From assembly GCF_022288725.1 (NCBI RefSeq), contig NZ_JAKNTA010000004.1, positions 274,615 through 338,614 on the forward strand: a stretch of DNA of 64,000 nt, read 5' to 3'. The translations under genes and the position numbers were made by a program. Shown in pieces: positions 21,301 through 28,479 of this stretch. Under the pieces are notes generated by a model. That model saw only the letters and a program-made list of their open reading frames with translations, was not told the DNA's origin and ran no database searches. Each line of letters starts with the position of its first letter. Within the stretch, counting starts at the first letter, position 1. The stretch is from Kitasatospora sp. A2-31. GTDB lineage: Bacteria > Actinomycetota > Actinomycetes > Streptomycetales > Streptomycetaceae.

Positions 21301-22080
21301 CCGCTCGGTGATGTCGATGAGGGTGGAGCTGACCCCGAGCACCTCGCCGCTCGGCTCCTCCAGCCGGAAGTACGAGGCCGACCAGGCGTGGTCGTGCCCC
21401 GGGTCCCCGGGGGTGCGGCCGTGCGAGCGGGAGTCCAGGACCGGCTCGCCGGTCTCCAACACCCGCCGCATCACGGCCTCGCTCTCCTCGCCGTTGATCC
21501 CGGGCAGCAGCTCGGTGAGCCGGTGCCCGAGGTGCTGCTCGACGGAGAGGCCGTTCACCCGGGCGAGGGCCTCGTTCAGCCGGACGAAGGCGAGCCGGGT
21601 GTCGTACACGGCCATGCCGACGGGGGACTGGGTGAAGAACCCGTCGAGCACGGCGAGGTCCGCCTGGATCCGGCGGAGCGTGGTGACGTCGGACGCCACC
21701 GCGAGCACCAGCGGGCTGCCGCCGGGCCCGGCGATGGGGTGGGTGCGGAACTCCAGGTTGACGTGGTGGCCGTCCCGGTGTCGGACCGGGAAGACGCCCG
21801 ACCAGCCCCGGCCGTCCAGGATCTCCTGGAACAGCTCCAGCACGTCGGGCCGCTCGTCGTCGGAGACCAGCAGCTGCGCGGCCTTGGCGCCGATCGCCTC
21901 GTCGGCGGTGTAGCCGAGCAGCGCTTCGGCGTCGTCGCTCCAGTGCAGGATCCGGCCGTCGGCCTCGATCAGCGCGGTCGCGATCGGCACCATCAGCAGG
22001 CCGTCCGGCCGCGGCTCCCCGCCCGGCTCGCCCCGGCGCGACCGGCCGGGCCCGTCGGCATCCCGCTGCTCGTTCACCAT
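18367..22080 (-). CDS. Multidomain PAS-GAF-SpoIIE phosphatase with HATPase
   Basis: This is a protein of about 1237 residues. In order: two PAS domains (about 25-130 and 140-255), three GAF domains separated by short coiled linkers with a repeated S/A-x-IGTTLDL motif (about 270-440, 450-630, 640-820), a SpoIIE phosphatase (about 830-1040; VGGDWFDVVPL, GDVMGHG, LGLYTDGLVERR) and a C-terminal HATPase (about 1060-1235; ELITNALVHAG, DRDSGAPRMR, GRGMHLVN). This architecture is typical of streptomycete regulators that sense small ligands or redox and control anti-sigma partner switching. The repeated GAF/linker units look like internal duplication. ATG 22080 is chosen; an upstream GTG adds 17 residues. 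Confidence 0.85.
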   Translation of the reverse strand: MVNEQRDADGPGRSRRGEPGGEPRPDGLLMVPIATALIEADGRILHWSDDAEALLGYTADEAIGAKAAQLLVSDDERPDVLELFQEILDGRGWSGVFPVRHRDGHHVNLEFRTHPIAGPGGSPLVLAVASDVTTLRRIQADLAVLDGFFTQSPVGMAVYDTRLAFVRLNEALARVNGLSVEQHLGHRLTELLPGINGEESEAVMRRVLETGEPVLDSRSHGRTPGDPGHDHAWSASYFRLEEPSGEVLGVSSTLIDITERFRADARAARAQERLALLVDATASIGTTLDLRQTARELADAMVPRVADISGVFALEALVAGRNVEPLDPAAVHLVRRLALATADPLYPAEALPVDTVYELAPDSPYARAMTTGRTVVVPSWELPLLSEGISESRRQAYLGDRPRSVRITPLVARGTTLGMVVYSRRGERESFAEADITLGDELASRAAVAIDNARLYLRQHQTVLARQQALREAKAAQERLALVNAASARIGTTLDLAQTAQELAEVATPRLADTVVVEVLDDLVRGEREARTLPDGSAVLRRMAFHSAHGSTLEPIDRTGGIHRFRPGSPYAWSLRHRKPVLVPRMDEAGMAWFADDPVRTAAVREQNVRAFMVVPLIARGAPVGVAGFYRTVVERPYEDDDLALAGELAVRAAVSIDNALLFTRERDAASARQRALDEAWAAQQRLSLLNEASTRIGTTLDLHRTAEELVQVVIPRFADFVTVDLRDAVLSGEEPGPVPDDGSVLMRAVAVGEASTEGPMSAAADQVGETSQSAKLYAESLRTGRSILVSEVDEEALRRIVASPDRVEPGVNAGVHSYLMVPLLARGLVLGGAEFIRIRNPVPFGQADRALAEELAARTALAMDNARLYRRERDTALTLQRSLLPQEIHRTLGLEIAYRYLPSSVVSEVGGDWFDVVPLSSGRVALVVGDVMGHGIRAAATMGQLRTVARTLITLELDPARVLHRLDEATTALGEGQFATCVCAVYDPVERHCTAACAGHLPPVIAEADGRARLLELPAGAPLGVGGVPFESVEFTLPEEGILGLYTDGLVERRGRDLDEGLDLLCRTVADRRRSLEQTCDAVLAELTGRTSEDDIAIILAQVRPAGSDRIATLPLSDDHAMVAHSRRFTRDTLTEWGLGPLADWAELLTSELITNALVHAGSPVQLRLFYNRVLTVEVADRDSGAPRMRRAREEDEGGRGMHLVNELAHRWGTRRTRDGKVVWFELELPPGASSR

Positions 22081-22212
22081 GGCCAGAGAACCGCCCGGAG
22101 ATCGTTTCCACCAGCCCTGCCATCTTCCCACGCGGGCCCGGCCGCCCGCTCGTTCCGGCGGTGGCGGCCCGGCCGGGCCGGCGGGGGAGCCGACCTCGGC
22201 CGGACAGTGCCT

Positions 22213-23400
22213 CTAGTCCAGCGCCTCCAGGACGACGGCGTTGGCCAGGCCGCCCGCCTCGCACATGGTCTGCAGCGCGTAGCGGGCGCCGCGCTCGCGC
22301 ATGGCGTGCACCAGGGTGGTCATCAGCCGGGTGCCGCTCGCGCCGAGGGGGTGGCCGAGGGCGATCGCGCCACCGTTGACGTTCACCTTCGCCGGGTCGG
22401 CCCCGGTCTCCTGCAGCCAGGCCAGTACGACGCTGGCGAACGCCTCGTTCACCTCGAACAGGTCGATGTCGGCGAGCGAGAGCCCGGAGCGCTGCAGCAC
22501 CTTCTCGGTGGCGGGCAGCACACCGGTGAGCATCAGCAGCGGGTCCGAGCCGGTCACCGCGAAGGAGTGCAGCCGGGCCAGCGGGCGCAGACCGAGCCGG
22601 GCGGCCGTCTCGCTGCTGGTGATCAGGACGGCCGAGGCGCCGTCGTTGATCGGGCTGCTGTTGCCGGCCGTGACCGACCAGTCGATCTGCGGGAAGCGCT
22701 CGGCGAAGGACGGGTCGGCGAAGGACGGCCGGAGGCCGGCCAGCACCTCGGGCGTGGTGCTCGGCCGCACCGACTCGTCCGTCGTGACGAGGGTGCCGTC
22801 CGGCACGGTCACCGGCGCCAGCTCCGCCGCGAAGCTCCCGGCGGCGTGGGCCCGGGCGGCCTTGGCGTGCGACGCGGTGGCGAACTCGTCCATCGCCTCG
22901 CGGGTGATCGACCACTTGGCGGCGATCAGCTCGGCGCTCACGCCCTGGGGCACCAGCCCGCCCGGGTAGCGGGCGGCGACGGACGCGCCGAACGGGTCCG
23001 CGCCGGGCGGGACGTTGGACCACATCGGCACCCGGCTCATCGACTCGATCCCGCAGGCCACCACCAGGTCGTACGCGCCGGCGATCACTCCCTGGGCGGC
23101 GAAGTGGACCGCCTGCTGGGAGGAGCCGCACTGCCGGTCGACCGTGGTGGCCGGCACCGACTCGGGCAGGCCGGCGGCCAGCCAGGCGTACCGGGTGGTG
23201 TTCATGGCCTGCTCGCCGACCTGGTCGACGCAGCCGCCGATGACGTCGTCGACGAGCGCCGGATCGACGCCGCTGCGGGTGATCAGCGTTCCGAGGGTGT
23301 GCGCCAGCAGCTCCACCGGGTGGACGCCGGAGAGGGCACCCCCCGGCTTGCCCTTGCCGATCGGGGTGCGGACGGCTTCGACGATCACGGCGTCACGCAT
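22213..23400 (-). CDS. Thiolase (acetyl-CoA acyltransferase)
   Basis: This 395-residue thiolase has the acyl-Cys loop TTVDRQCGSSQQAVH (Cys about residue 92), the NEAFASV motif, the GGAIALGHPLGASGTRL His loop and a C-terminal TMCEAGGLANAVVLE with the second catalytic Cys. It would cleave 3-ketoacyl-CoA in beta-oxidation, or condense acetyl-CoA; steroid-type thiolases are also close, and sequence alone does not decide. GAGGAAGG sits before ATG 23400. A long inverted repeat directly upstream suggests TetR-type control. Confidence 0.92.
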   Translation of the reverse strand: MRDAVIVEAVRTPIGKGKPGGALSGVHPVELLAHTLGTLITRSGVDPALVDDVIGGCVDQVGEQAMNTTRYAWLAAGLPESVPATTVDRQCGSSQQAVHFAAQGVIAGAYDLVVACGIESMSRVPMWSNVPPGADPFGASVAARYPGGLVPQGVSAELIAAKWSITREAMDEFATASHAKAARAHAAGSFAAELAPVTVPDGTLVTTDESVRPSTTPEVLAGLRPSFADPSFAERFPQIDWSVTAGNSSPINDGASAVLITSSETAARLGLRPLARLHSFAVTGSDPLLMLTGVLPATEKVLQRSGLSLADIDLFEVNEAFASVVLAWLQETGADPAKVNVNGGAIALGHPLGASGTRLMTTLVHAMRERGARYALQTMCEAGGLANAVVLEALD

Positions 23401-23423
23401 GGCGGCCGCCTTCCTCTAGGGTC

Positions 23424-23470
23424 GTTGGATTTCCAAACTTACTAGAGAGTAGTGAGTTTGGGAATCCAAC
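23424..23470 (-). promoter_or_regulatory. Long inverted repeat, putative TetR-type operator of the thiolase gene
   Basis: A left arm starting at 23424 (GTTGGATT then CCAAACT) matches the complement of a right arm ending at 23470 in about 18 of 20 positions, with a short central spacer near 23444-23447. The inner part reads as AAACTxACTA-N5-TAGTxAGTTT. It lies 24 bases before the thiolase start and overlaps the expected promoter, so repression by a TetR-family acyl-CoA-responsive regulator is plausible but not shown. Confidence 0.55.
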
Positions 23471-23536
23471 GCTAGGAGGTCGGGCGCTAGGAAGTCGGGC
23501 GGCGGACCGTCTGCGTGCCCGCTCTGCCCGCAGGCC

Positions 23537-24601
23537 CTAACCGTTCTGCAGCGAGCGGAGCAGGGCGACGCCGGCCGGATCGACCGCACGCCGGCTGTTC
23601 GCCAGTGCGATGACGCCCACCTGCTTCTCGGGGTCGAAGGCGACGAACGAGCGGAAGCCGCCCGTCCCGCCGTTGTGCCAGATCTGCAGGTGGCCGCCCT
23701 GGCGCTGGTGCAGGCGGTGGCCGAGCCAGCCGAGGTGGGCCCAGGCGAACGGGTTGACCCGGTGGCGGACCTCCCGGGTGAGCGCGATCGCGGGCCCCAG
23801 GGGGGAGCCGTCCTCCGGGCCGGATGCCAGCTGGGCCCGGAGGAGGACCGCGAGGTCGCTCACGGTCGAGTGCAGCCCGCCCGCGCCGACCAGGTCCGCC
23901 AGGTGCCAGGCGGGCACCGGCCGGCCGCCGGCCGTGTGGCCCCGGGCGAGCCGGGCGGACCGCTCGCCGTCGACCGCCACGACCGTGTCGGTCAGGCCGA
24001 GGGGTGCGCAGACCTCGCGCGCGATCAGCTCCTCGTACCCGAGGCCGGACCGGTGGGCGAGGGCCAGGCCGAGCAGTCCCGCCCCGAGGTTGGAGTAGCG
24101 GAACGCGCGTCCGGGTGCGGTGCGAAGCCGCGTCCGGGCGAGCCCGGCCAGCAGCACGTCACGGGTGCAGTGGCGGTACGGGTCGGGCTTGTTCGGGCTG
24201 AGCAGCGCGGGCAGCAGCATCCCGGCGGGCAGCCGGGGCAGGCCTGAGGTGTGGGTGGCGAGGTGCTGCAGGGTGATCGGGGTGCCGCCCTTGGCAGGCA
24301 TGGCTGCACCGGTCGGCAGTGCGCCGGCGAGCACCGCGGCGAGCGGCTCGTCGAGCGCGGCCGAGTCGGCGAGCACCAGCCGTGCCAGCGCGAGCGAGGT
24401 GAACACCTTGGTCACCGAGCCGATTTCGAACACCGTGTGCGGGCCCGGCACGTCGCCCGCGGGGTCGGTGCCGGTGGTGCCGGCGCGCCCGGCGCCGCGG
24501 ATCTCCAGCGCGCCGCCGGCGAGTCCGGCGACCACCGCGCCGACGTGCTGGTCCGCGAGCCGGTCGGCGGTCTGCTGGACGAGGCTGCCAAGGTCGTTCA
24601 T
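23537..24601 (-). CDS. Class C beta-lactamase-like serine hydrolase
   Basis: This 354-residue protein has the serine beta-lactamase/D-peptidase motifs: SVTK (SxxK nucleophile, about residue 62), YSN (about 167) in FRYSNLGAGLLG and HNGGTGGF (KTG equivalent, about 312). No signal peptide is visible, so it acts in the cytosol or is exported by another route. Families of this kind include esterases and peptidases as well as lactamases; resistance should not be assumed. It starts at ATG 24601 and is followed 178 bases away by the chitinase gene's terminator, on the same strand. Confidence 0.87.
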   Translation of the reverse strand: MNDLGSLVQQTADRLADQHVGAVVAGLAGGALEIRGAGRAGTTGTDPAGDVPGPHTVFEIGSVTKVFTSLALARLVLADSAALDEPLAAVLAGALPTGAAMPAKGGTPITLQHLATHTSGLPRLPAGMLLPALLSPNKPDPYRHCTRDVLLAGLARTRLRTAPGRAFRYSNLGAGLLGLALAHRSGLGYEELIAREVCAPLGLTDTVVAVDGERSARLARGHTAGGRPVPAWHLADLVGAGGLHSTVSDLAVLLRAQLASGPEDGSPLGPAIALTREVRHRVNPFAWAHLGWLGHRLHQRQGGHLQIWHNGGTGGFRSFVAFDPEKQVGVIALANSRRAVDPAGVALLRSLQNG

Positions 24602-24689
24602 GGCGGTGAGCCTAGGGCCCGCCGGTCGCGCCGTCGTCCGCCGGGACGACGATTCCCGACCCCGCCGGTCTGCCGCCGGACGGCCGTTT

Positions 24690-24723
24690 CGGCTGCTCCC
24701 TGCGGCGTAGCAGGGAGCAGCCG
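24690..24723 (-). terminator. Perfect 14-bp-stem terminator after the chitinase gene
   Basis: Arms 24690-24703 and 24710-24723 are exact complements around the loop GGCGTA. It lies about 60 bases beyond the chitinase stop on the minus strand, a position expected for its terminator. Confidence 0.65.
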
Positions 24724-24779
24724 CCGTTCCGGGTGCGTGCGGCAGTGCCGCGGGGGCCGGCCGGGGAGCCGTCGAACCG

Positions 24780-25871
24780 TCAGCAGCCCAGGTTCGAGCC
24801 CGGGACGGTGCCGAGGATCCGGGTGAAGTTCTGGTAGGCGTCGATCCGGCTCTGGACCTGCGCCGGATTGCCGCCGTTGCACTCCAGACTGCCGTTGATG
24901 CTGCGGATCGTCTCGCCGAAGCCGTAGCCGTTGACCATGGCGTTGTGCGGGGTCATGGTGCCCGGACCGGTCTGGGTGTTCCAGTACCAGAGCGCGGTCT
25001 TCCAGGCCACGGCCGGATCGGTCTGCACCAGGCCGGGGTTGTGCAGCAGGTCGATGCCGAGGGCGTCCCCGGCCGCCTTGTAGTTGAAGTTCCAGCTCAG
25101 CTGGATGGGGCCGCGCCCGTAGTACGCGGCCTGCCCGGCCGGGCACCCGTACGGCTGCGAGGCGTCGCAGTAGTGGGGGTAGTTGGCGGTGTTCTGCTCG
25201 ACGACGTACACCAGGCCGCCGGTCTCATGGCTGACGTTGGCGAGGAAGGCGGCGGCCTCCTGGCGGCGGACGGTGTCGCTGCCGGTGTTGGCGAATCCGG
25301 GGTAGGCGCCGAGCGCGTCGAGCAGGCCCTGGTAGGTGTAGAAGGCGTTCCGGTTCGGGAACATCTGGTTGAACTGCGCCTGGCCGACCGGGAATCCGCC
25401 GGGGTTCGGGGTCGTGGTCGGCGTCCCGGTGGGAGTCGAACCGCAGGTGAACGGCTCCCAGTACCAGGTGCTGATCACCGGGTCGTAGCCCGGGTTGTCG
25501 TGGGTGGCCCGGTAGAGCCCGCCGTTGGTGTAGCGGACGATGCTCCCGGTGGTGTAGGTGCGGCCGGCCATCCAGGCCGGGTAGTCGCAGCTGCCCGAGG
25601 TGGGCGTGGGCGTCGGGCCGGTGCCGCCGCAGGCGCCCTGGTCGGACCAGACGCCGGAGCCGGCGGAGCTGGGGGCCTCGTTCTGGGTCCACCACTTGGC
25701 GTACCAGTTGTGGCCGCCGTAGGAGACGGCGGCGCCGCCGGTGTAGGCGGTGGCCGGGTTCCACGGCGCGGCGCAGGTGGCCGCGCCGGCGGAGGCTGCG
25801 GGCAGCAGCAGCGCGAGCGCGAGCGCCGTGGTGACGGCGGAGAGCAGTGCGAGCAGGCGTTTCACGGACAC
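24780..25871 (-). CDS. Secreted GH19 chitinase with two carbohydrate-binding modules
   Basis: This 363-residue protein has a signal peptide (about residues 1-30, ending near ASAGAA). Next come a CBM5/12-type module (about 32-80; NPATAYTGGAAVSYGGHNWYA), a second related module (about 94-143; RTYTTGSIVRYTNGGLYRA), a Thr/Pro linker and a GH19 catalytic domain (about 160-363). The catalytic glutamate is E216 in SHETGG, with NFNYKAAG and GYYGRGPIQLSW-type landmarks present (here AYYGRGPIQLSW). It would hydrolyse chitin outside the cell. GTG 25871 has AAGGGG eight bases upstream. A DasR-like site upstream suggests N-acetylglucosamine control. Confidence 0.95.
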   Translation of the reverse strand: MSVKRLLALLSAVTTALALALLLPAASAGAATCAAPWNPATAYTGGAAVSYGGHNWYAKWWTQNEAPSSAGSGVWSDQGACGGTGPTPTPTSGSCDYPAWMAGRTYTTGSIVRYTNGGLYRATHDNPGYDPVISTWYWEPFTCGSTPTGTPTTTPNPGGFPVGQAQFNQMFPNRNAFYTYQGLLDALGAYPGFANTGSDTVRRQEAAAFLANVSHETGGLVYVVEQNTANYPHYCDASQPYGCPAGQAAYYGRGPIQLSWNFNYKAAGDALGIDLLHNPGLVQTDPAVAWKTALWYWNTQTGPGTMTPHNAMVNGYGFGETIRSINGSLECNGGNPAQVQSRIDAYQNFTRILGTVPGSNLGC

Positions 25872-26227
25872 TTGATCACCCCTTGTGCGGTGGGGGCCGC
25901 ACGGTCGTGGAGGCGGGAACGTTCGGCGCAGGGAGAGGTGCCGGGCAGGCGAGGGCGAGCGTCGGGGCAGGGGGCGGTACCCGCGGCGTGGGGCTCGTCG
26001 TGGGGGGCGGGCGACCGGGGTGTGGGCCGGGTGCGGGGCTGACCGAGACTCAAGCGGAATGGTCTATACCTGTCAAGGGGTTGGCCCGGAGTCGCCCGGC
26101 ATTTCCGCGGATTCGGCCTGAACCGGGTGCATGCCGGCCGACGTCGACCCCGCGGGCCGCTCAGGGTGCGGGGCCGGACGACGGGCCCGCGCCCCGGAGC
26201 GCGGGCGGGCGGGGCGGATCCGGGGGG
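25872..26227 (-). other. Long upstream region of the chitinase gene
   Basis: This 356-base gap has no convincing gene. It contains the DasR-like site at 26058-26073 and is otherwise GC-rich and featureless to my reading. The chitinase promoter lies on the minus strand in this region; the transcription start cannot be placed exactly. Confidence 0.45.
26058..26073 (-). promoter_or_regulatory. Putative DasR-binding site (dre)
   Basis: AATGGTCTATACCTGT matches the DasR consensus A(C/G)TGGTCTAGACCA(G/C)T at 13 of 16 positions and keeps the TGGTCTA/ACC core. DasR represses chitin and GlcNAc genes in streptomycetes (established knowledge). It lies 187 bases before the chitinase start codon, upstream in its orientation. 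Confidence 0.7.
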
Positions 26228-26647
26228 TCACCCGGTGGTGGCCAGCGCGGCCCGCAGGCGCTCGGCGACCTCCGCCGCACCCGCCTCGTCCGGGTACTTC
26301 CCGCGCGGCCAGAAGAAGCCGCGCAACCCGTCCTTCGGGTTGCGCGGCACCACGTGGACGTGGAGGTGCGGCACCGACTGGCTGATCCGGTTGTTGGCCG
26401 CGACGAAGCTGCCCGCCGCGCCGAGCCCGTGCTCCACGGCCGCCGCCACCCGCTGGACCTGCAGGAAGAACGGGCCCACCTGGGCCGCGGGCAGGTCCGC
26501 CAGGGTCCGGTGGTGAGCGCGCGGCACCACCAGGACGTGGCCGGGGAAGAGCGGCCGCCGGTCCAGGAAGGCCACCGCCGCCTCCTCGTCCAGCACCCGG
26601 TGGGCGGCCTCGGTGCCCGCGACCACCGCACAGAAGACGCAGTCCAT
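26228..26647 (-). CDS. HIT-family hydrolase
   Basis: This 139-residue histidine-triad protein has the motif HLHVHVV (about residues 93-99) with the preceding SQSVPHLH, and the N-terminal MDCVFCAVVAG with a CxxC that usually binds zinc. HIT proteins hydrolyse AMP from nucleotidyl conjugates such as AMP-lysine or Ap4A-type dinucleotides. A PRNPKDGLRGFFWPRGKYPDE tail is seen in the actinobacterial group. It begins at ATG 26647; it is followed on its strand, far downstream, by the chitinase and is probably monocistronic. Confidence 0.93.
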   Translation of the reverse strand: MDCVFCAVVAGTEAAHRVLDEEAAVAFLDRRPLFPGHVLVVPRAHHRTLADLPAAQVGPFFLQVQRVAAAVEHGLGAAGSFVAANNRISQSVPHLHVHVVPRNPKDGLRGFFWPRGKYPDEAGAAEVAERLRAALATTG

Positions 26648-26755
26648 CCGTCCATTGAAGCGAGCGGTCGCCCGCCCGGCGTGCCCGCGAGCCCCGCCCG
26701 GCGCGGGTTCACCCGCCCGGCGGCCGGGACGGCCGCGGGGCGGTGGCCCGCTCGG

Positions 26756-27463
26756 CTACTCGTAGCGGTAGAGCAGGGACTCGCGCTCGGCCTGCTCGAT
26801 CGCCTCGATGGTCAGCGACGGGTCCCGGAGGTGGGAGAGGGTGACCTCGGCCGAGCTCGGCTGCGCGTCCTTGGCGAGCCAGTTCTCCGGCTTCCAGGCC
26901 GAGCCGCGCAGGAACGCCTTCGGGCAGTGCGCGTAGACCTCCTCGACCGCCACCACGATCGCGCTGCGCGGCGGCTTGCCGACCGCCGTCAGCTGCTCCA
27001 GCAGCCGCGGGTCGGTGGAGACGCAGGCGCGGCCGTTGACCCGGAGCGTCGCGTCCCGGCCCGGCACCACGAAGATCAGCCCGATCTGGCCGGTCTCGAT
27101 GACGTTGTGCAGGGTGTCCAGCCGCTTGTTGCCGGTGGCGTCCGGTATCGCCAGGGTGTGCTCGTCCAGCACCGACACCAGCCCGGCCGGCCCGCCGCGC
27201 GGTGAGACGTCGCACCGTCCGGCCGCGTCGGCGCTCGCCACGAAGACCAGCGAGGAGCAGGCGATCAGCCGCCGGGCCACGTCGTGGATGTGGTCCACCT
27301 GCTTGCGGCGGACGAGGTCGCTCGGCTGCTCGTAGATCTCGCGCAGCTGCGCGGCCTCCCGGACGGCGTCCGCACGGAGCGACTCGAACAGGCTCGACGG
27401 CACGCGAGCCGGCGTGGCGTTCCCGGTGGTTGACGGTCTGACGGTCCCCGATGTTGTGGTCAT
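26756..27463 (-). CDS. Pyridoxamine 5'-phosphate oxidase-fold flavin protein (MSMEG_1061-like)
   Basis: This 235-residue protein has the split-barrel PNPOx pattern: FVASADAAGRCDVSPRGGPAG (about 75-95), TLAIPDATGNKRLDTLHNVIETGQIGLIFVVPG and VNGRACVSTDP, ending in EVYAHCPKAFLRGSAW. This is the MSMEG_1061 group of small flavin or F420-binding oxidoreductases; the substrate is unknown. The start ATG 27463 has no ribosome site, but TAGATT lies seven bases upstream as a likely -10 box, suggesting a leaderless mRNA. Confidence 0.85.
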   Translation of the reverse strand: MTTTSGTVRPSTTGNATPARVPSSLFESLRADAVREAAQLREIYEQPSDLVRRKQVDHIHDVARRLIACSSLVFVASADAAGRCDVSPRGGPAGLVSVLDEHTLAIPDATGNKRLDTLHNVIETGQIGLIFVVPGRDATLRVNGRACVSTDPRLLEQLTAVGKPPRSAIVVAVEEVYAHCPKAFLRGSAWKPENWLAKDAQPSSAEVTLSHLRDPSLTIEAIEQAERESLLYRYE

Positions 27464-27588
27464 GCCGGGAAATCTAGCGGAGCTCCGCCCGGCGGCCCCG
27501 ACCGCCCTTCGCGAATGCCCCGGGCCCCTCCCCACCAGCGGTTCTGCGCCGATAATGGGGCCAAGGGCTCCCGTGGGAGGTGGTAGCC

Positions 27589-27903
27589 GTGATCGTCAGG
27601 ATCTGGGCCGGTCAGGTCATGGCCGAACACATCGAAGAGTTCTGCAGCGTGCTGCTCTCGCAGGTGATCCCGCAGCTCGGGGAGAGGGACGGCTGCCTAG
27701 GCGGTGAGCTGCTGCGCTCGGTCTCCGACGACGGCCACCGGGTGCTCGTGGTGAGCCGGTGGCGCGACGAGGAGGCCCTGCGCGGGTACGCCGGGCCGAT
27801 GTGGCGGATCCGGCCGGTCTGGTCGGAGGGCGAGCTGCGCTACCTCGCGCACCCGCCCGAGGTCTCCCACTTCATGCCGGTGGCGGCCGCCCAGCCGGCC
27901 TGA
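27589..27903 (+). CDS. Antibiotic-biosynthesis-monooxygenase (ABM) domain protein
   Basis: This 104-residue protein has the ferredoxin-like ABM pattern: VRIWAGQVMAEHIEEFCSVLLSQVIPQL, CLGGELLRSV, VLVVSRWRDEEALRGYAGP. ABM domains include monooxygenases and heme-degrading enzymes; this may instead be a stress-related small protein. GTG 27589 is preferred because GGAGG lies eight bases upstream; the GTG three codons earlier overlaps that site. It is divergent from the PNPOx-fold gene. Confidence 0.75.
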   Translation: MIVRIWAGQVMAEHIEEFCSVLLSQVIPQLGERDGCLGGELLRSVSDDGHRVLVVSRWRDEEALRGYAGPMWRIRPVWSEGELRYLAHPPEVSHFMPVAAAQPA

Positions 27904-28014
27904 GCCGGTACGCGCCCGCGCCACGTCGCCGAACCGTCCGGCCCGGGGCCGCGCGCCGACCCGCGCGAGCCCGTCGGGGCCGGACAGAACCCTCGGCCGA
28001 CGGCCGTCAGACCA

Positions 28015-28263
28015 TCAGACCACCAGCGGTACCGGGTGGATCTCGTCCGCCGGGTGGCCGGTGCGCTCGTGGACCCGCATCACGGCTTCCTTGGACGGCC
28101 CCTCGGAGAGGCAGTAGACGGTGCCCGAGGCGGGGTCGGCCCAGGCCTGCTCGAAATGCACGCCCTCGGCGCCCTCGGCGTCGAGATCGGCCTGGTGCGC
28201 CATCCGCAGCTGTTCCTCGGTGATCCCGGTCATGCCGTGGTGGACGTCCATGAACTTCGCCAT
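28015..28263 (-). CDS. DUF4242 / SCO4226-like nickel-binding protein
   Basis: This 82-residue protein begins MAKFMDVHHGMTGITEEQL and has the core VHFEQAWADPASGTVYCLSEGPSKEAV and the ending RTGHPADEIHPV. This matches SCO4226 of Streptomyces coelicolor, an 82-residue nickel-binding ferredoxin-fold protein by literature knowledge; the N-terminal histidines fit metal ligands. AGGAGG lies ten bases before ATG 28263. It is convergent with the ABM gene, about 110 bases away, with no obvious terminator. Confidence 0.85.
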   Translation of the reverse strand: MAKFMDVHHGMTGITEEQLRMAHQADLDAEGAEGVHFEQAWADPASGTVYCLSEGPSKEAVMRVHERTGHPADEIHPVPLVV

Positions 28264-28479
28264 CGCCCTCGCACCTCCTGGGTCGGGGCCGGCGGTTGCC
28301 GACCGCCTCCCACCAGCCTGCGCCTGCCGCACCTCGGCCCGCCACCGGGGACGGGACGGGGCCACGGGTCCGGGGCCCGCCCCGCCCGCCGCCCCGCCCG
28401 CCGGGCGGCGGCCCGGTCCGGCGGCCTACCCTCGGAGCGGGGGCGGTCCCGGGTGTCCCGCGACGGAGAGGACGGTCCG

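Noticed and set aside
18158..23445. Very long open frames (over 1400 codons on each strand) across the SpoIIE phosphatase and thiolase genes
   Set aside because: They are high-GC shadows of the two minus-strand genes; their translations are Arg/Gly/Pro/His-rich without domains, while the true frames carry PAS/GAF/SpoIIE/HATPase and thiolase motifs.
23537..24601. Beta-lactamase resistance gene
   Set aside because: The SxxK/YSN/HNG motifs occur widely in esterases and peptidases, and no signal peptide is visible, so resistance cannot be claimed.
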